NCBI GenBank assembly: GCA_050485905.1
Contig: JBJHCH010000060.1
Span: forward strand, 1 to 21,557
Origin: JAWLCA01 sp050485905
Lineage (GTDB): Bacteria; Pseudomonadota; Alphaproteobacteria; Rhodobacterales; Rhodobacteraceae
Direction: 5' to 3'
Length of the DNA: 21,557 nucleotides
A program made the translations under genes and the position numbers. The notes beneath the pieces were generated by a model. That model saw nothing but the letters and a program-made list of their open reading frames with translations, was not told the DNA's origin and made no database searches. This document shows positions 1 through 7,280 of this stretch, in pieces (the stretch's first letter is position 1; each line of letters starts with the position of its first letter).

Positions 1-515
1 CCACCACCTCTGCCCTGGCGCCGGTGATGACCATCGTGCCCGCGGCCCGCCCGGACGAGGCCGGTGCCACCATGGTCGTGGCGACGGTGCAGGACGAGAC
101 CCCCGCCGCACCGGACGAAGAGGCATCGCCGGTCATGGCCGCCGTCGCCGCCCCGCCCGAGAGGCCCGCTGCCGAGCCCGAGGAGGTCACGCGAGAGGTT
201 GAGGTGTTGGCGGCGCTGACATCGGACGAGTTCGAGGAGGGCGATGCGCCCGAAGTGGTGACCCGCGTCTCCTCCTCCGGCGGACGCTACTGGGGCGTGA
301 CGGTGGGCAGCTACACCACCCGGCACGAGGCCGAACGGATGCTGCTGCGCACTGCGCTGGCCGAGGCAGGCGCGCTCGACGGTGCGCTGCGCCGCGTGGT
401 GCAGTCCGGTGGCGGGTTCCAGGCGAATTTCGTCGGCCTGTCGCGTGAGCAGGCAGACCTCGCCTGCCGCCGCTTGCAGGCGCGCGGCACCACCTGCTTC
501 TCGCTCAGCCCCTGA
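1..515 (+). CDS. SPOR-domain protein, C-terminal part (5' end outside window); possibly a D-Ala-D-Ala carboxypeptidase tail
   Basis: The frame is open to the left edge with no stop, so the gene starts outside the window; the GTG at 24 is probably internal. What is visible is a long low-complexity stretch rich in Pro, Ala and Glu (a flexible linker) followed by about 75 residues ending at the TGA at 513-515. That tail has the SPOR pattern: a YWGVTVGSY strand, a helix with H-E-A-E, a second variable strand and a final helix before a CFSLSP end. SPOR domains bind denuded peptidoglycan glycan strands in the periplasm. In Rhodobacterales such tails occur on D-alanyl-D-alanine carboxypeptidases of the DacF/PBP5 type. 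That identity is inference from family knowledge and from the wall-hydrolase neighbour, because the catalytic domain is not in view. The gene overlaps the end of the convergent NlpC/P60 gene by 11 bases. Confidence 0.8.
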   Translation, partial: TTSALAPVMTIVPAARPDEAGATMVVATVQDETPAAPDEEASPVMAAVAAPPERPAAEPEEVTREVEVLAALTSDEFEEGDAPEVVTRVSSSGGRYWGVTVGSYTTRHEAERMLLRTALAEAGALDGALRRVVQSGGGFQANFVGLSREQADLACRRLQARGTTCFSLSP

Positions 516-1350
516 CTACCGGTGGCGGGCGACGCCGCCCCGTGACCTCGCCCCCGCCTGCAGCGCGGATGCGCGCGATGGCTTCTTCCAGCCCTTCGTG
601 AACCACCGCCATGTGATGCGCATTTGCGTGGACGATCCGGTCGGGACCGGTCAGCAGCGCCACATGCCCTCTCCAGAACAGCAGATCGCCCCGTTGCAGC
701 AGGGCGTCGTCGGGTAGCGGGTTGCCGAAGCCGGCGGCCTGCATGTCGCTGTCGGCGGGGCAGGGGAGGCCGCAGGCCAGATGCGCAATCTGCACCAGCC
801 CCGAGCAGTCGATCCCCGACCAGCCGTTCCCGCCCCACAGATAGGGCGTGCCCAGCAGGCTTTCGGCCACCGCCACCGGATCGTCGCGCCAGTCCCCGAT
901 CTCGCGCAGATGCGTAGCGGGGACGAAGTGCCCGGCATCGGTGCGCAGGAACCGCCCCTCGCTGCCCGTCACGGTCAGATGCGCGCCGAGGGTCAGCGTC
1001 GCCAGTTCGCGCTGTTTCATATCGGGCGCGGGATAGAGGTGCGTGGCAGGGGCGGCGACCCAGTGGGTCGCGGTGGCGCCATACCCCAGATCGTTCGCAG
1101 CGATGTAGCCCACATAATCGTCGCGCTCTGCCTGGACAAAGGCCCAGCCCTCATGCGTCTCCAGCACACTAACTCGAGCTCCCATCGGCAGTTGCCGGTC
1201 GCGCGGGCCGGATGGTGTTTCGCAAAGGTCGGTCAGCGGCGCGGTGACGCGCTGCCATTCGCCCGGCACATAATGCTCCGCCTGAACGGCGCCGCGGAGG
1301 CTGTCCAGCGCCACGCGGCCGTTGGCGGGCATAAGCCGCCGGTCGGTCAC
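505..1350 (-). CDS. NlpC/P60 family peptidoglycan endopeptidase with SH3-like domains
   Basis: A 281-residue protein. Residues about 50-150 contain two SH3-like beta segments (PMGARVSVLETHEGWAFVQ, then LGAHLTVTGSEGRFLRT). Residues about 155-260 form an NlpC/P60 domain. The catalytic Cys182 lies in the GIDCSGLVQ motif, His229 in FWRGHVALL, and the third polar residue is probably His241 in RIVHANAHH. Family members cleave gamma-D-glutamyl-diaminopimelate or related peptide bonds in cell-wall peptides. No signal peptide is evident at the N-terminus, so the protein may act on imported muropeptides in the cytoplasm, as YkfC-like enzymes do; this is inference. The ATG at 1350 overlaps the stop of the upstream M17 aminopeptidase by four bases (ATGA), which indicates translational coupling and supports this start. 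A cytoplasmic muropeptide recycling pair with the aminopeptidase is plausible. Confidence 0.9.
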   Translation of the reverse strand: MTDRRLMPANGRVALDSLRGAVQAEHYVPGEWQRVTAPLTDLCETPSGPRDRQLPMGARVSVLETHEGWAFVQAERDDYVGYIAANDLGYGATATHWVAAPATHLYPAPDMKQRELATLTLGAHLTVTGSEGRFLRTDAGHFVPATHLREIGDWRDDPVAVAESLLGTPYLWGGNGWSGIDCSGLVQIAHLACGLPCPADSDMQAAGFGNPLPDDALLQRGDLLFWRGHVALLTGPDRIVHANAHHMAVVHEGLEEAIARIRAAGGGEVTGRRRPPPVVRG

Positions 1351-2738
1351 GGCGCAAGCACCGCGGGCAGCGCCTCGAACAGCGCGCGGGCGCCCTGGCC
1401 CACGCCGCCCTTGGGCCGGCCGGGCGCCTTGGTCGGCTGCCAGCCGTAGATGTCGAAATGGGCGTAGCGCGCGCTGCCCGCAAAGCGGCGCAGGAACAGC
1501 GCGGCGGTGATCGACCCCGCCATCCCGCCCGATGGCGCATTGTCCAGATCTGCGATGGCGGGCTCGATCATCGACTCGTAGGGCGTCCAGAACGGCATCC
1601 GCCAGACCGGGTCGCGCACCTTCGCCGCCGCACCCTCCAGCGCCGCTGAAAGCGCGGGGTCGTCGGTGTAGTAGGGTGCCAGATCGGGGCCGAGCGCCAC
1701 CCGCGCCGCGCCGGTCAGCGTGGCCATGGAGATCAGGCAGGCGGGGTCCTCCTCTACCGCCAGCGCCAGCGCGTCGGCCAGCACCAGCCGCCCCTCGGCA
1801 TCGGTGTTGTTGACCTCCACCGTCAGACCGTTGCGGGCGGTCAGCACGTCCTGCGGGCGGAAGGCGTTGCCCGAGATCGCATTCTCCACCGCCGGCACCA
1901 GCACCCGCAGCCGCACCTTCCAGCCCGCGCCCATGATCATCCGCGCCAGCCCGATCACGTTTGCCGCGCCGCCCATGTCCTTCTTCATCAGCCCCATGCC
2001 CGAGGCGGGCTTGATATCCAGACCCCCGGTGTCGAAGCAGACGCCCTTGCCCACGAGGGTGAGCAGCGGACCGGTATTGCCCCAGCGCAGGTCGATCAGC
2101 CGTGGCGCGCGGGTGGAGGCGCGGCCGACGGCGTGGATCATCGGCAGTTTGGCGGCCAGCAGATCGTCGCCGGTTGTCACGGTGATCGCGGCGCCGAACT
2201 CCTCGGCCAGCGTGCGCATCGCCGTCTCCAGCTCCGCCGGTCCCATGTCGGCGGCGGGGGTGTTGATCAGGTCGCGGGTCAGCACCTCGGACTGCGCGAT
2301 CAGGGCGATGCGGGCGGTATCGACATTTGCGGGCGGGACCAGCCGGGCGGCAGGGGGCTTGCCCGCGCCCTTGTAGCGGTCGAAGCGGTAGCCGGCCAGC
2401 AGCCAGCCGAGCGCGGCCTCGGCTGCGTCGTCATCCCCTAGCGGTTCGGCCAGCCGCCAGGTGCCGGCGGGCAGGGCGGTGGCGGCGCGGGCGACCGCAA
2501 ACCGGCCGCGCGCCCGCTTGTCGGCCCCCCCCAGCCCGAGGGCTGCGCCGGTCAGCGCACCGTCGCCGCCCGGAAGCAGCGCAATTTCGCCTTCCTTGGC
2601 CGCGAACCCGGTGGCGGCCAGCCAGTCGCGGGCGGGTGTTTCGCGCGCGAAACACCAGTCCTCCAGACCCTCGGGCGTGACCAGCCAGAGCGGCAGGGCG
2701 TCTGCGTCCGGGGCGGCGAAATCGGTGGCTATCGGCAT
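1347..2738 (-). CDS. Leucyl aminopeptidase family protein (peptidase M17)
   Basis: A 463-residue protein with a variable N-terminal domain (about 1-150) and an M17 catalytic domain. The two-metal site residues are all present: Lys231 and Asp236 in KGVCFDTGG, Asp254 in MKKDMGGA, and Asp313 and Glu315 in NTDAEGRLVLADAL, with Arg317 as the catalytic arginine. M17 enzymes remove N-terminal residues from peptides in the cytosol, usually as hexamers with Mn or Zn. It is somewhat shorter than E. coli PepA (503 aa) and nearer to PepB-like members, so I give no symbol. It is the first gene of a two-gene unit with the NlpC/P60 gene (4-base overlap), which suggests joint turnover of wall or other peptides. 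Its upstream region is unusually AT-rich and holds a candidate promoter. Confidence 0.94.
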   Translation of the reverse strand: MPIATDFAAPDADALPLWLVTPEGLEDWCFARETPARDWLAATGFAAKEGEIALLPGGDGALTGAALGLGGADKRARGRFAVARAATALPAGTWRLAEPLGDDDAAEAALGWLLAGYRFDRYKGAGKPPAARLVPPANVDTARIALIAQSEVLTRDLINTPAADMGPAELETAMRTLAEEFGAAITVTTGDDLLAAKLPMIHAVGRASTRAPRLIDLRWGNTGPLLTLVGKGVCFDTGGLDIKPASGMGLMKKDMGGAANVIGLARMIMGAGWKVRLRVLVPAVENAISGNAFRPQDVLTARNGLTVEVNNTDAEGRLVLADALALAVEEDPACLISMATLTGAARVALGPDLAPYYTDDPALSAALEGAAAKVRDPVWRMPFWTPYESMIEPAIADLDNAPSGGMAGSITAALFLRRFAGSARYAHFDIYGWQPTKAPGRPKGGVGQGARALFEALPAVLAP

Positions 2739-2814
2739 GGCGCTGTCCGCTTGATGATCTTCCGCGAAACCCTAGTCGATCGCGCGCGCCGGTGCGAGGG
2801 GGGCAGAGGAATGA

Positions 2815-2826
2815 CCTGAAATCAGG
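2815..2826. repeat. Short inverted repeat CCTGA-AA-TCAGG
   Basis: A perfect 5-base inverted repeat with a 2-base centre. It sits just downstream of the candidate -10 of the M17 aminopeptidase, at about the start-site or early leader position. It could be an operator for a dimeric repressor, but it is short enough to arise by chance. Confidence 0.3.
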
Positions 2827-2837
2827 CTATGATATTG

Positions 2838-2843
2838 ATTATA
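2838..2843 (-). promoter_or_regulatory. Candidate -10 element for the M17/NlpC unit
   Basis: On the minus strand these bases read TATAAT, an exact housekeeping -10 hexamer, inside an AT-rich block (about 2818-2865) that contrasts sharply with the surrounding GC-rich DNA. It lies about 95 bases before the ATG at 2738. No good -35 is seen at 16-18 bases upstream (CCAAAG or similar), so the assignment rests on the -10 and local composition. Confidence 0.35.
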
Positions 2844-2886
2844 TTGTGATTTAGTGTAATCTTTGGCCCATTCGGCCGAGGGTGGT

Positions 2887-2909
2887 GGCGGCAGCCACAG
2901 GCTGCCGCC
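2887..2909 (-). terminator. Strong stem-loop just after the DUF2125 gene
   Basis: A perfect 10-base inverted repeat, GGCGGCAGCC and GGCTGCCGCC, separated by three bases. It begins eight bases beyond the TAG stop (2917-2919) of the minus-strand DUF2125 gene. There is no U-tract directly after it, so it may be a 3'-end stabilising hairpin or a terminator that needs Rho rather than a classical intrinsic terminator. Position and stem quality support a transcript-end role. Confidence 0.55.
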
Positions 2910-2916
2910 GCGGATC

Positions 2917-4416
2917 CTACTGGATGCGCTGGCCGTTGGCGTAGATGCCGCCGTCGTCGCGCACCTCGATGGTGGAGGTCAGGGTGTCGTCGCCCTCTCC
3001 CGGCCGGCCGAACAGGCCCATCATCATCCGCGCGCCCATCGCCTGATCCGGGGGCAGGAAGCCAAGCTGCACCAGCTTGTCGATCAGTGCGTTGCCGCCG
3101 ACCAGACGCAGGTTCACCGCGCCCTCGGGCCGGGGCATGCCGTCAAAGGTGATCGTGTCGGTATTGTCGAAGGTGAAGCTGCCATCGCCGGTCAGCTCGG
3201 CACCGGCCACGGAAAGCCGCAATTCGCGCAGGGCCAGATCGACGGGTTCGGCCGGGACGGTGCCGGTCGGGCTGTCGGGTGCCTCCATCAGGTCGGCGAT
3301 CAGCCGCAGCGTACCGCCGATGGCGAGGATCGCGGTCGCCGGATCGCGCGGCAGCACGTTGCCGGGATCGAACATGCCCCAGAGCATGTCATCCACCGCC
3401 AGATCGACCAGCCGGGTTTCCAGCGAGAACTCCTGCGGATCTTCGGCGGCGAGCAGCGGCATCCGGAACACCAGCGTCGATTCCGACATGGCGACCGAAA
3501 GCGGCGGGAACGGCATCTCGTCCGAGGCGAAGGTCATGTCGATGTCGCGCGCGGTGGTGGTGTAACGCAGCCCATCCTCGCCCATCGACATGCCCAGCCC
3601 GCCGGAACTTAGGGTGCCGGAAATCGCCGTCTCGCCCGAGAAGTCATCGGCGCCGCTGAAGGAAAATTCGCCTGCGCCGTGGGTCATGTCGACGTCGATG
3701 CCGAAGCCCGCACGCAGCGCGGCGCTGGCCTCTTCCATCGCGGTCATGTTCAGGCTGGAAATCGCCGATCTGACCTCGATATCCGCGAACGACAGATCGG
3801 CGGAAAAGCTGGCGCCGTCCTCCAACTCCTCGGCGGCGATGGTCACCGACATGCTGGCGGCTTGCAGCCCGGTCGAGAAATCCTGGCTGTCCCAGACCTG
3901 GTAGCGCCCGGTGATCGTGGCCATGGCGACGTTCATGTCGACAGTCGGCATGTCCTCGCCCGACGAAAGCTCTGTAAGGGCTACCGAAATCTCGTCGGCG
4001 GTGAGGTCGTAGGTGACGTCACCCTCGGCCCCTCTGGCGATCATCACCAGCCCCGACTGGGTCAGTTCCATGGTCATCGTCACCGGCTCTCCCATCTCGC
4101 CGGGGGCGACGATGGTCAGCGGGTAGCTTTCCGACATGGTGATTTCCACCGTGCCGTCGCCCTGCTCGCGGAAGACGATCTGGTCGATCGTGCCGGTGAC
4201 GGTCACCTCGTCCTCGGTGGCGGAGATGGCGATGTCGCTTACCGTCAGCGTGCCGTTCGACATGTCGGTGCTGCCGGCCACCATCGTCTGGCCCATCGAG
4301 GTGCTGAGCGCCTGCCAGTCCTGCCAGACCTGTTCGGCCGTCATGTCGGCAAGCGCCGTGCTGCCAAGGAGCGCGACGGCAAGCGTGCCGGCGCCCAGAG
4401 ATGTCCACTGCCTCAT
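2917..4416 (-). CDS. DUF2125 family exported protein
   Basis: A 499-residue protein. The start at 4416 is chosen because an AGGAAGGG ribosome-binding sequence sits just upstream and because the protein then opens with a clean signal peptide: MRQW, a hydrophobic stretch (about 6-20) and a cleavage site after ALA at residue 23. The mature protein is acidic, Met/Ser/Thr-rich and dominated by repeating beta-strand patterns, consistent with a periplasmic or outer-membrane-associated beta-rich fold. Alphaproteobacterial proteins of this look belong to DUF2125, whose function is unknown to me. The architecture resembles long lipid- or envelope-associated beta proteins in a general way only. It stands alone, divergent from the SDR gene, with a candidate promoter directly upstream and a strong stem-loop after its stop. 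Recognition of the family is from memory of related sequences. Confidence 0.8.
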   Translation of the reverse strand: MRQWTSLGAGTLAVALLGSTALADMTAEQVWQDWQALSTSMGQTMVAGSTDMSNGTLTVSDIAISATEDEVTVTGTIDQIVFREQGDGTVEITMSESYPLTIVAPGEMGEPVTMTMELTQSGLVMIARGAEGDVTYDLTADEISVALTELSSGEDMPTVDMNVAMATITGRYQVWDSQDFSTGLQAASMSVTIAAEELEDGASFSADLSFADIEVRSAISSLNMTAMEEASAALRAGFGIDVDMTHGAGEFSFSGADDFSGETAISGTLSSGGLGMSMGEDGLRYTTTARDIDMTFASDEMPFPPLSVAMSESTLVFRMPLLAAEDPQEFSLETRLVDLAVDDMLWGMFDPGNVLPRDPATAILAIGGTLRLIADLMEAPDSPTGTVPAEPVDLALRELRLSVAGAELTGDGSFTFDNTDTITFDGMPRPEGAVNLRLVGGNALIDKLVQLGFLPPDQAMGARMMMGLFGRPGEGDDTLTSTIEVRDDGGIYANGQRIQ

Positions 4417-4450
4417 GACGAACCCTTCCTGCTGAAATTCGGTTGCGCGA

Positions 4451-4479
4451 AGCATCCGCCCCCGGCGCGCGCAGGTCAA
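4451..4479 (-). promoter_or_regulatory. Candidate sigma70-type promoter of the DUF2125 gene
   Basis: On the minus strand, TTGACC (4474-4479) is separated by 17 bases from GATGCT (4451-4456). The -35 is five of six to consensus and the -10 three of six, with ideal spacing. The -10 lies about 35 bases before the ATG at 4416, leaving a short leader with a good ribosome-binding site. Confidence 0.35.
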
Positions 4480-4544
4480 GGGGGGCGACTGGAACTCGTG
4501 CAGGCGCTGAGCTACGAAATGAGAAGGATTGGAAGGGGATGGAA

Positions 4545-5294
4545 ATGCCGGAACTGAAGGACAGGGTAGTGCTGATCACCGGGGCGAGCCGGGGCATCGG
4601 GGCGGCTGCCGCACGGGCCTTTGCCGAAGCGGGCGCGCGCGTCGCGCTCGCCGCGCGGACCGAGGCGGCGGTCAAGGCGCTGGCCGAGGAGATCGGCGGG
4701 CTGGCGCTGCGCTGCGACGTGGCGCAGGCAGCCGAGGTGGAGGCCGCGGTTTCCGAGGTGGTTGAGCGGTTTGGCCGTCTGGACGTTCTGGTGAACAATG
4801 CGGGTGTGGTGGAGCCCATCGCCAGCCTGGCCGATGCCGACCCCGCGGCCTGGGGCGCGACCATCGACATCAACCTGAAGGGCGTCTTTCACGGCATGCG
4901 CGCCGCGCTGCCGGTGATGGCGAAGCAGGGGGCGGGCACGATCCTGACCGTGGGGTCGGGGGCGGCCTACAACGCGCTGGAGGGGTGGAGCGCCTACTGC
5001 ACGTCGAAGGCCGGGGCGATCATGCTGACCCGCGCGGCCGATCTGGAATACCGCGCGCAGGGGCTGCGGGTGCTCAGCCTGTCGCCGGGCACGGTGGCGA
5101 CCGACATGCAGGCGACGATCCGTGACAGCGGCGTCAACCCGGTCAGCCAACTCGACTGGTCGGCCCATATCCCGCCCGAATGGCCGGCCCGCGCGCTGGT
5201 CTGGATGTGCGGCCGGGCGGCGGACGGCTTTCTGGGCGCCGAGGTTTCGCTGCGGGACGAGGGAATCCGGCGTCAGATCGGGCTGATCGCGTGA
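4545..5294 (+). CDS. Short-chain dehydrogenase/reductase (SDR), NAD(P)-dependent
   Basis: A classical SDR of 249 residues. The start at 4545 is preferred over the ATG at 4539 because GGAAGGGG (4531-4538) then has correct spacing, and because MPELKDRVVLITG is the usual SDR beginning. Motifs: TGASRGIG cofactor loop (12-19), Asp58 in CDVA, NNAG (84-87), Asn110, catalytic Ser138, Tyr151 and Lys155 (Y-C-T-S-K), and PGTVATDM after the active site. Arg38 after the second strand (AART) hints at NADP preference. The family oxidises or reduces a hydroxyl or carbonyl group; the substrate cannot be told from sequence. It is coupled by a GTGA overlap to a crotonase-fold gene, so an acyl-CoA or related carbonyl substrate is a reasonable guess. 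Confidence 0.93.
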   Translation: MPELKDRVVLITGASRGIGAAAARAFAEAGARVALAARTEAAVKALAEEIGGLALRCDVAQAAEVEAAVSEVVERFGRLDVLVNNAGVVEPIASLADADPAAWGATIDINLKGVFHGMRAALPVMAKQGAGTILTVGSGAAYNALEGWSAYCTSKAGAIMLTRAADLEYRAQGLRVLSLSPGTVATDMQATIRDSGVNPVSQLDWSAHIPPEWPARALVWMCGRAADGFLGAEVSLRDEGIRRQIGLIA

Positions 5295-5902
5295 TCCGGC
5301 TGGCGGTCGAGGGCGGCCTGTGGACGGTGACGCTCGACCGGCCGGAAAAGGCCAATTCGCTGACCGGCGCCATGCTTGGCGAACTGGCCGGGATTGCGGA
5401 GCGTGCGGGATGGGACGGCGCCCGCGCCCTGATCCTGACCGGTGCGGGCAAGGTGTTCAGCGCCGGGGCCGATCTGGACGAGGCCCGCGCGGGGCTGGCC
5501 ACCGACCCGGTGTGGGAGCGCGTGTCGGGCGCGATTGCCGCGCTGCCCTGCCTGACCATCGCGGCGCTGAACGGGACGCTGGCGGGCGGTGCCTTTGGCA
5601 TGGCGCTGGCCTGCGACCTGCGCCTTGCCGTGCCGGGGGCGCGGTTCTTCTACCCGGTGATGAAGCTCGGCTTCCTGCCGCAGCCGTCCGATCCCGGCCG
5701 TCTGGCCGCGCTGGTCGGCCCGGCCCGCGCCAGGATGATCCTGATGGCCGGCGCGCGGGTCGAGGCGGCCGAGGCGCTATCATGGGGCCTGATCGACCGG
5801 ATCGCGGAGCCTGCGACACTGAACGATGACGCCCGCGCGCTTGCCGCCGACGCCCTGTCCGCGGCGCCGGACCATGCCGCGGCGATCAAGCGGATGATCT
5901 AG
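5291..5902 (+). CDS. Crotonase-fold (enoyl-CoA hydratase/isomerase family) protein lacking both classical catalytic acids
   Basis: A short family member of 203 residues (typical members have about 255-270). The GTG start at 5291 overlaps the TGA of the SDR gene (GTGA), a clear coupling signal, and gives a proper first strand, IRLAVEGGLWTVTLDRPEKANSL. The CoA and oxyanion-hole region FSAGADLDE (56-64) and the LAGGAFGMALACDLRLA segment (98-113) are present. Aligned by eye to rat mitochondrial enoyl-CoA hydratase, the position of Glu144 is Gly103 and that of Glu164 is Val123. It is therefore unlikely to be a normal hydratase. It may be an isomerase, thioesterase, decarboxylase or hydrolase variant, or a non-enzymatic partner. 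The C-terminal helical part is shortened. It converges with hspQ, sharing a CTAG at the stops. Confidence 0.88.
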   Translation: MIRLAVEGGLWTVTLDRPEKANSLTGAMLGELAGIAERAGWDGARALILTGAGKVFSAGADLDEARAGLATDPVWERVSGAIAALPCLTIAALNGTLAGGAFGMALACDLRLAVPGARFFYPVMKLGFLPQPSDPGRLAALVGPARARMILMAGARVEAAEALSWGLIDRIAEPATLNDDARALAADALSAAPDHAAAIKRMI

Positions 5903-6225
5903 TTCAGGTGGAAGTGCAGCGGGTAGCGCCCGTCCTCGAGATCGCCGAACAGGTCGGCAAGGTCGGGATGGTCCACCGGCTCGCCCGTCTCGTCCGGCAC
6001 CAGGTTCTGTTCCGAGACATAGGCGACGTAATAGCTCTGATCGTTCTCGGCCAGCAGGTGATAGAACGGCTGGTCCTTGGACGGGCGGTTCTCCTCGGGG
6101 ATCGAGGCATACCATTCCTCGGTATTGGAGAACATCGCGTCCACATCGAACACCACCCCGCGAAACGGGTGCCGCTTGTGGCGGACGATCTGGCCCAGAT
6201 GATATTTCGCGCGCGTCTTCAGCAT
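5899..6225 (-). CDS. hspQ: Heat shock protein HspQ (YccV-like, hemimethylated-DNA-binding fold)
   Basis: A 108-residue protein matching the full family length. Recognisable features are AKYHLGQIVRHKRHPFRGVVFDVD at the N-terminus, the EEWYASIP and QPFYHLLAEN segments, and YVAYVSEQNLVPDE. In enterobacteria HspQ is a heat-induced specificity factor for the Lon protease and has been reported to bind hemimethylated DNA. AAGGGG lies nine bases before the ATG at 6225, supporting the start. It is divergent from the AEC permease with an 83-base gap; I see no clear heat-shock promoter there. The TAG stop shares the palindromic CTAG at 5899-5902 with the stop of the convergent crotonase gene. Confidence 0.95.
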   Translation of the reverse strand: MLKTRAKYHLGQIVRHKRHPFRGVVFDVDAMFSNTEEWYASIPEENRPSKDQPFYHLLAENDQSYYVAYVSEQNLVPDETGEPVDHPDLADLFGDLEDGRYPLHFHLN

Positions 6226-6308
6226 GGCGTGGATTCCCCTTGCCTCATGGTTTACTGCGCGCGCCGGGGCTTGTCCATGCGGCAGCCCGCCCAGCCGAGG
6301 AGACGTGA

Positions 6309-7190
6309 ATGGTGGTGTTCCTGACGGTGGCAGAGATCGTGGCGCCGGTCTTCCTGCTGGCGGCGGTCGGTTTCGCCTGGGTGCGGCTGGGGCTGGAATA
6401 CCGGATGCAGTTCGTCAGCCGCATGGCGATGACGCTTGCAACGCCCTGCCTGATCTTCGGGGCGCTGATGCAGACGGAGATCTCGCCACAGGCGCTGGCC
6501 AACGTATCGCTGGCCGCCATCGCGGCCTATGGCGCGCTGACGGTGCTGTTCTGGGTCTTTGTGGCCGGTATCGGGCTGGAACGGCGCAGCTATCTGGCGC
6601 CGCTGATCTTTGGCAATACCGGCAACGTGGGCCTGCCGCTGGCGCTGTTCGCCTTTGGGGACGCGGGGCTGAGCTATGCGCTGGTGATCTTTGCGGTCAG
6701 CGCGATCTGGTCCTTTACCTTTGGGGTCTGGCTGATCTCCGGGGGCGGCGCCCCGAACAAGGTGCTGCGCGAGCCGCTGGTCTGGGCGACGGCGCTGGGC
6801 ATCCTGTTTCTGGCGATGGGCTGGCAGACGCCGCGGTTCCTGACCAATGCGATCGACCTGATCGGGCAGATGGCGATTCCGCTGATGCTGATCACCCTTG
6901 GCGTCGCCGTCGCGCGCCTGCAGCCGGAACGGTTCGGGCGGGCGGTCTGGCTGTCGCTGTTCAGGGTGGCGGTCGCGATCACCGTGGCCGCGGGCGCGGG
7001 GTGGTGGTTCGGCCTCGACCGCGTCGCGTTCTCGGTGCTGGTGTTGCAGCTTGCGACGCCTGTCGCCGTCACGTCGTACCTTCTGGCCGAGAAATACGGC
7101 GCCGATGCGGATGCGGTGGCCGGGCTGGTGGTCATCTCCACCCTGCTGTCGGTGGTGACGATTCCGCTCGCTCTCGCGTTTCTGATCTGA
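6309..7190 (+). CDS. AEC family (auxin efflux carrier-like) permease
   Basis: A 293-residue, very hydrophobic protein with about ten predicted membrane segments arranged as two five-helix halves. The first half opens with VAEIVAPVFLLAAVGFAWVR and contains FGNTGNVGLPLALFAFG, the conserved Asn/Gly-rich crossover motif of the AEC/bile-acid-sodium-symporter fold. The second contains MAIPLMLITLGVAVARL and ATPVAVTSYLLAEKYG. Bacterial members export or import organic acids such as malate or malonate; the substrate is not predictable here. GAGGAG upstream of the ATG at 6309 serves as ribosome-binding site. It is divergent from hspQ and followed 90 bases later by the lipoprotein gene. Confidence 0.93.
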   Translation: MVVFLTVAEIVAPVFLLAAVGFAWVRLGLEYRMQFVSRMAMTLATPCLIFGALMQTEISPQALANVSLAAIAAYGALTVLFWVFVAGIGLERRSYLAPLIFGNTGNVGLPLALFAFGDAGLSYALVIFAVSAIWSFTFGVWLISGGGAPNKVLREPLVWATALGILFLAMGWQTPRFLTNAIDLIGQMAIPLMLITLGVAVARLQPERFGRAVWLSLFRVAVAITVAAGAGWWFGLDRVAFSVLVLQLATPVAVTSYLLAEKYGADADAVAGLVVISTLLSVVTIPLALAFLI

Positions 7191-7280
7191 TCGCTGGCCG
7201 GTGACAATTTCCCTTTAAGCACATTTGCCCTATGCTTCCTGCAAAACAGACCGAAAAACCGGGGCAGAGACGAGGGGCAG

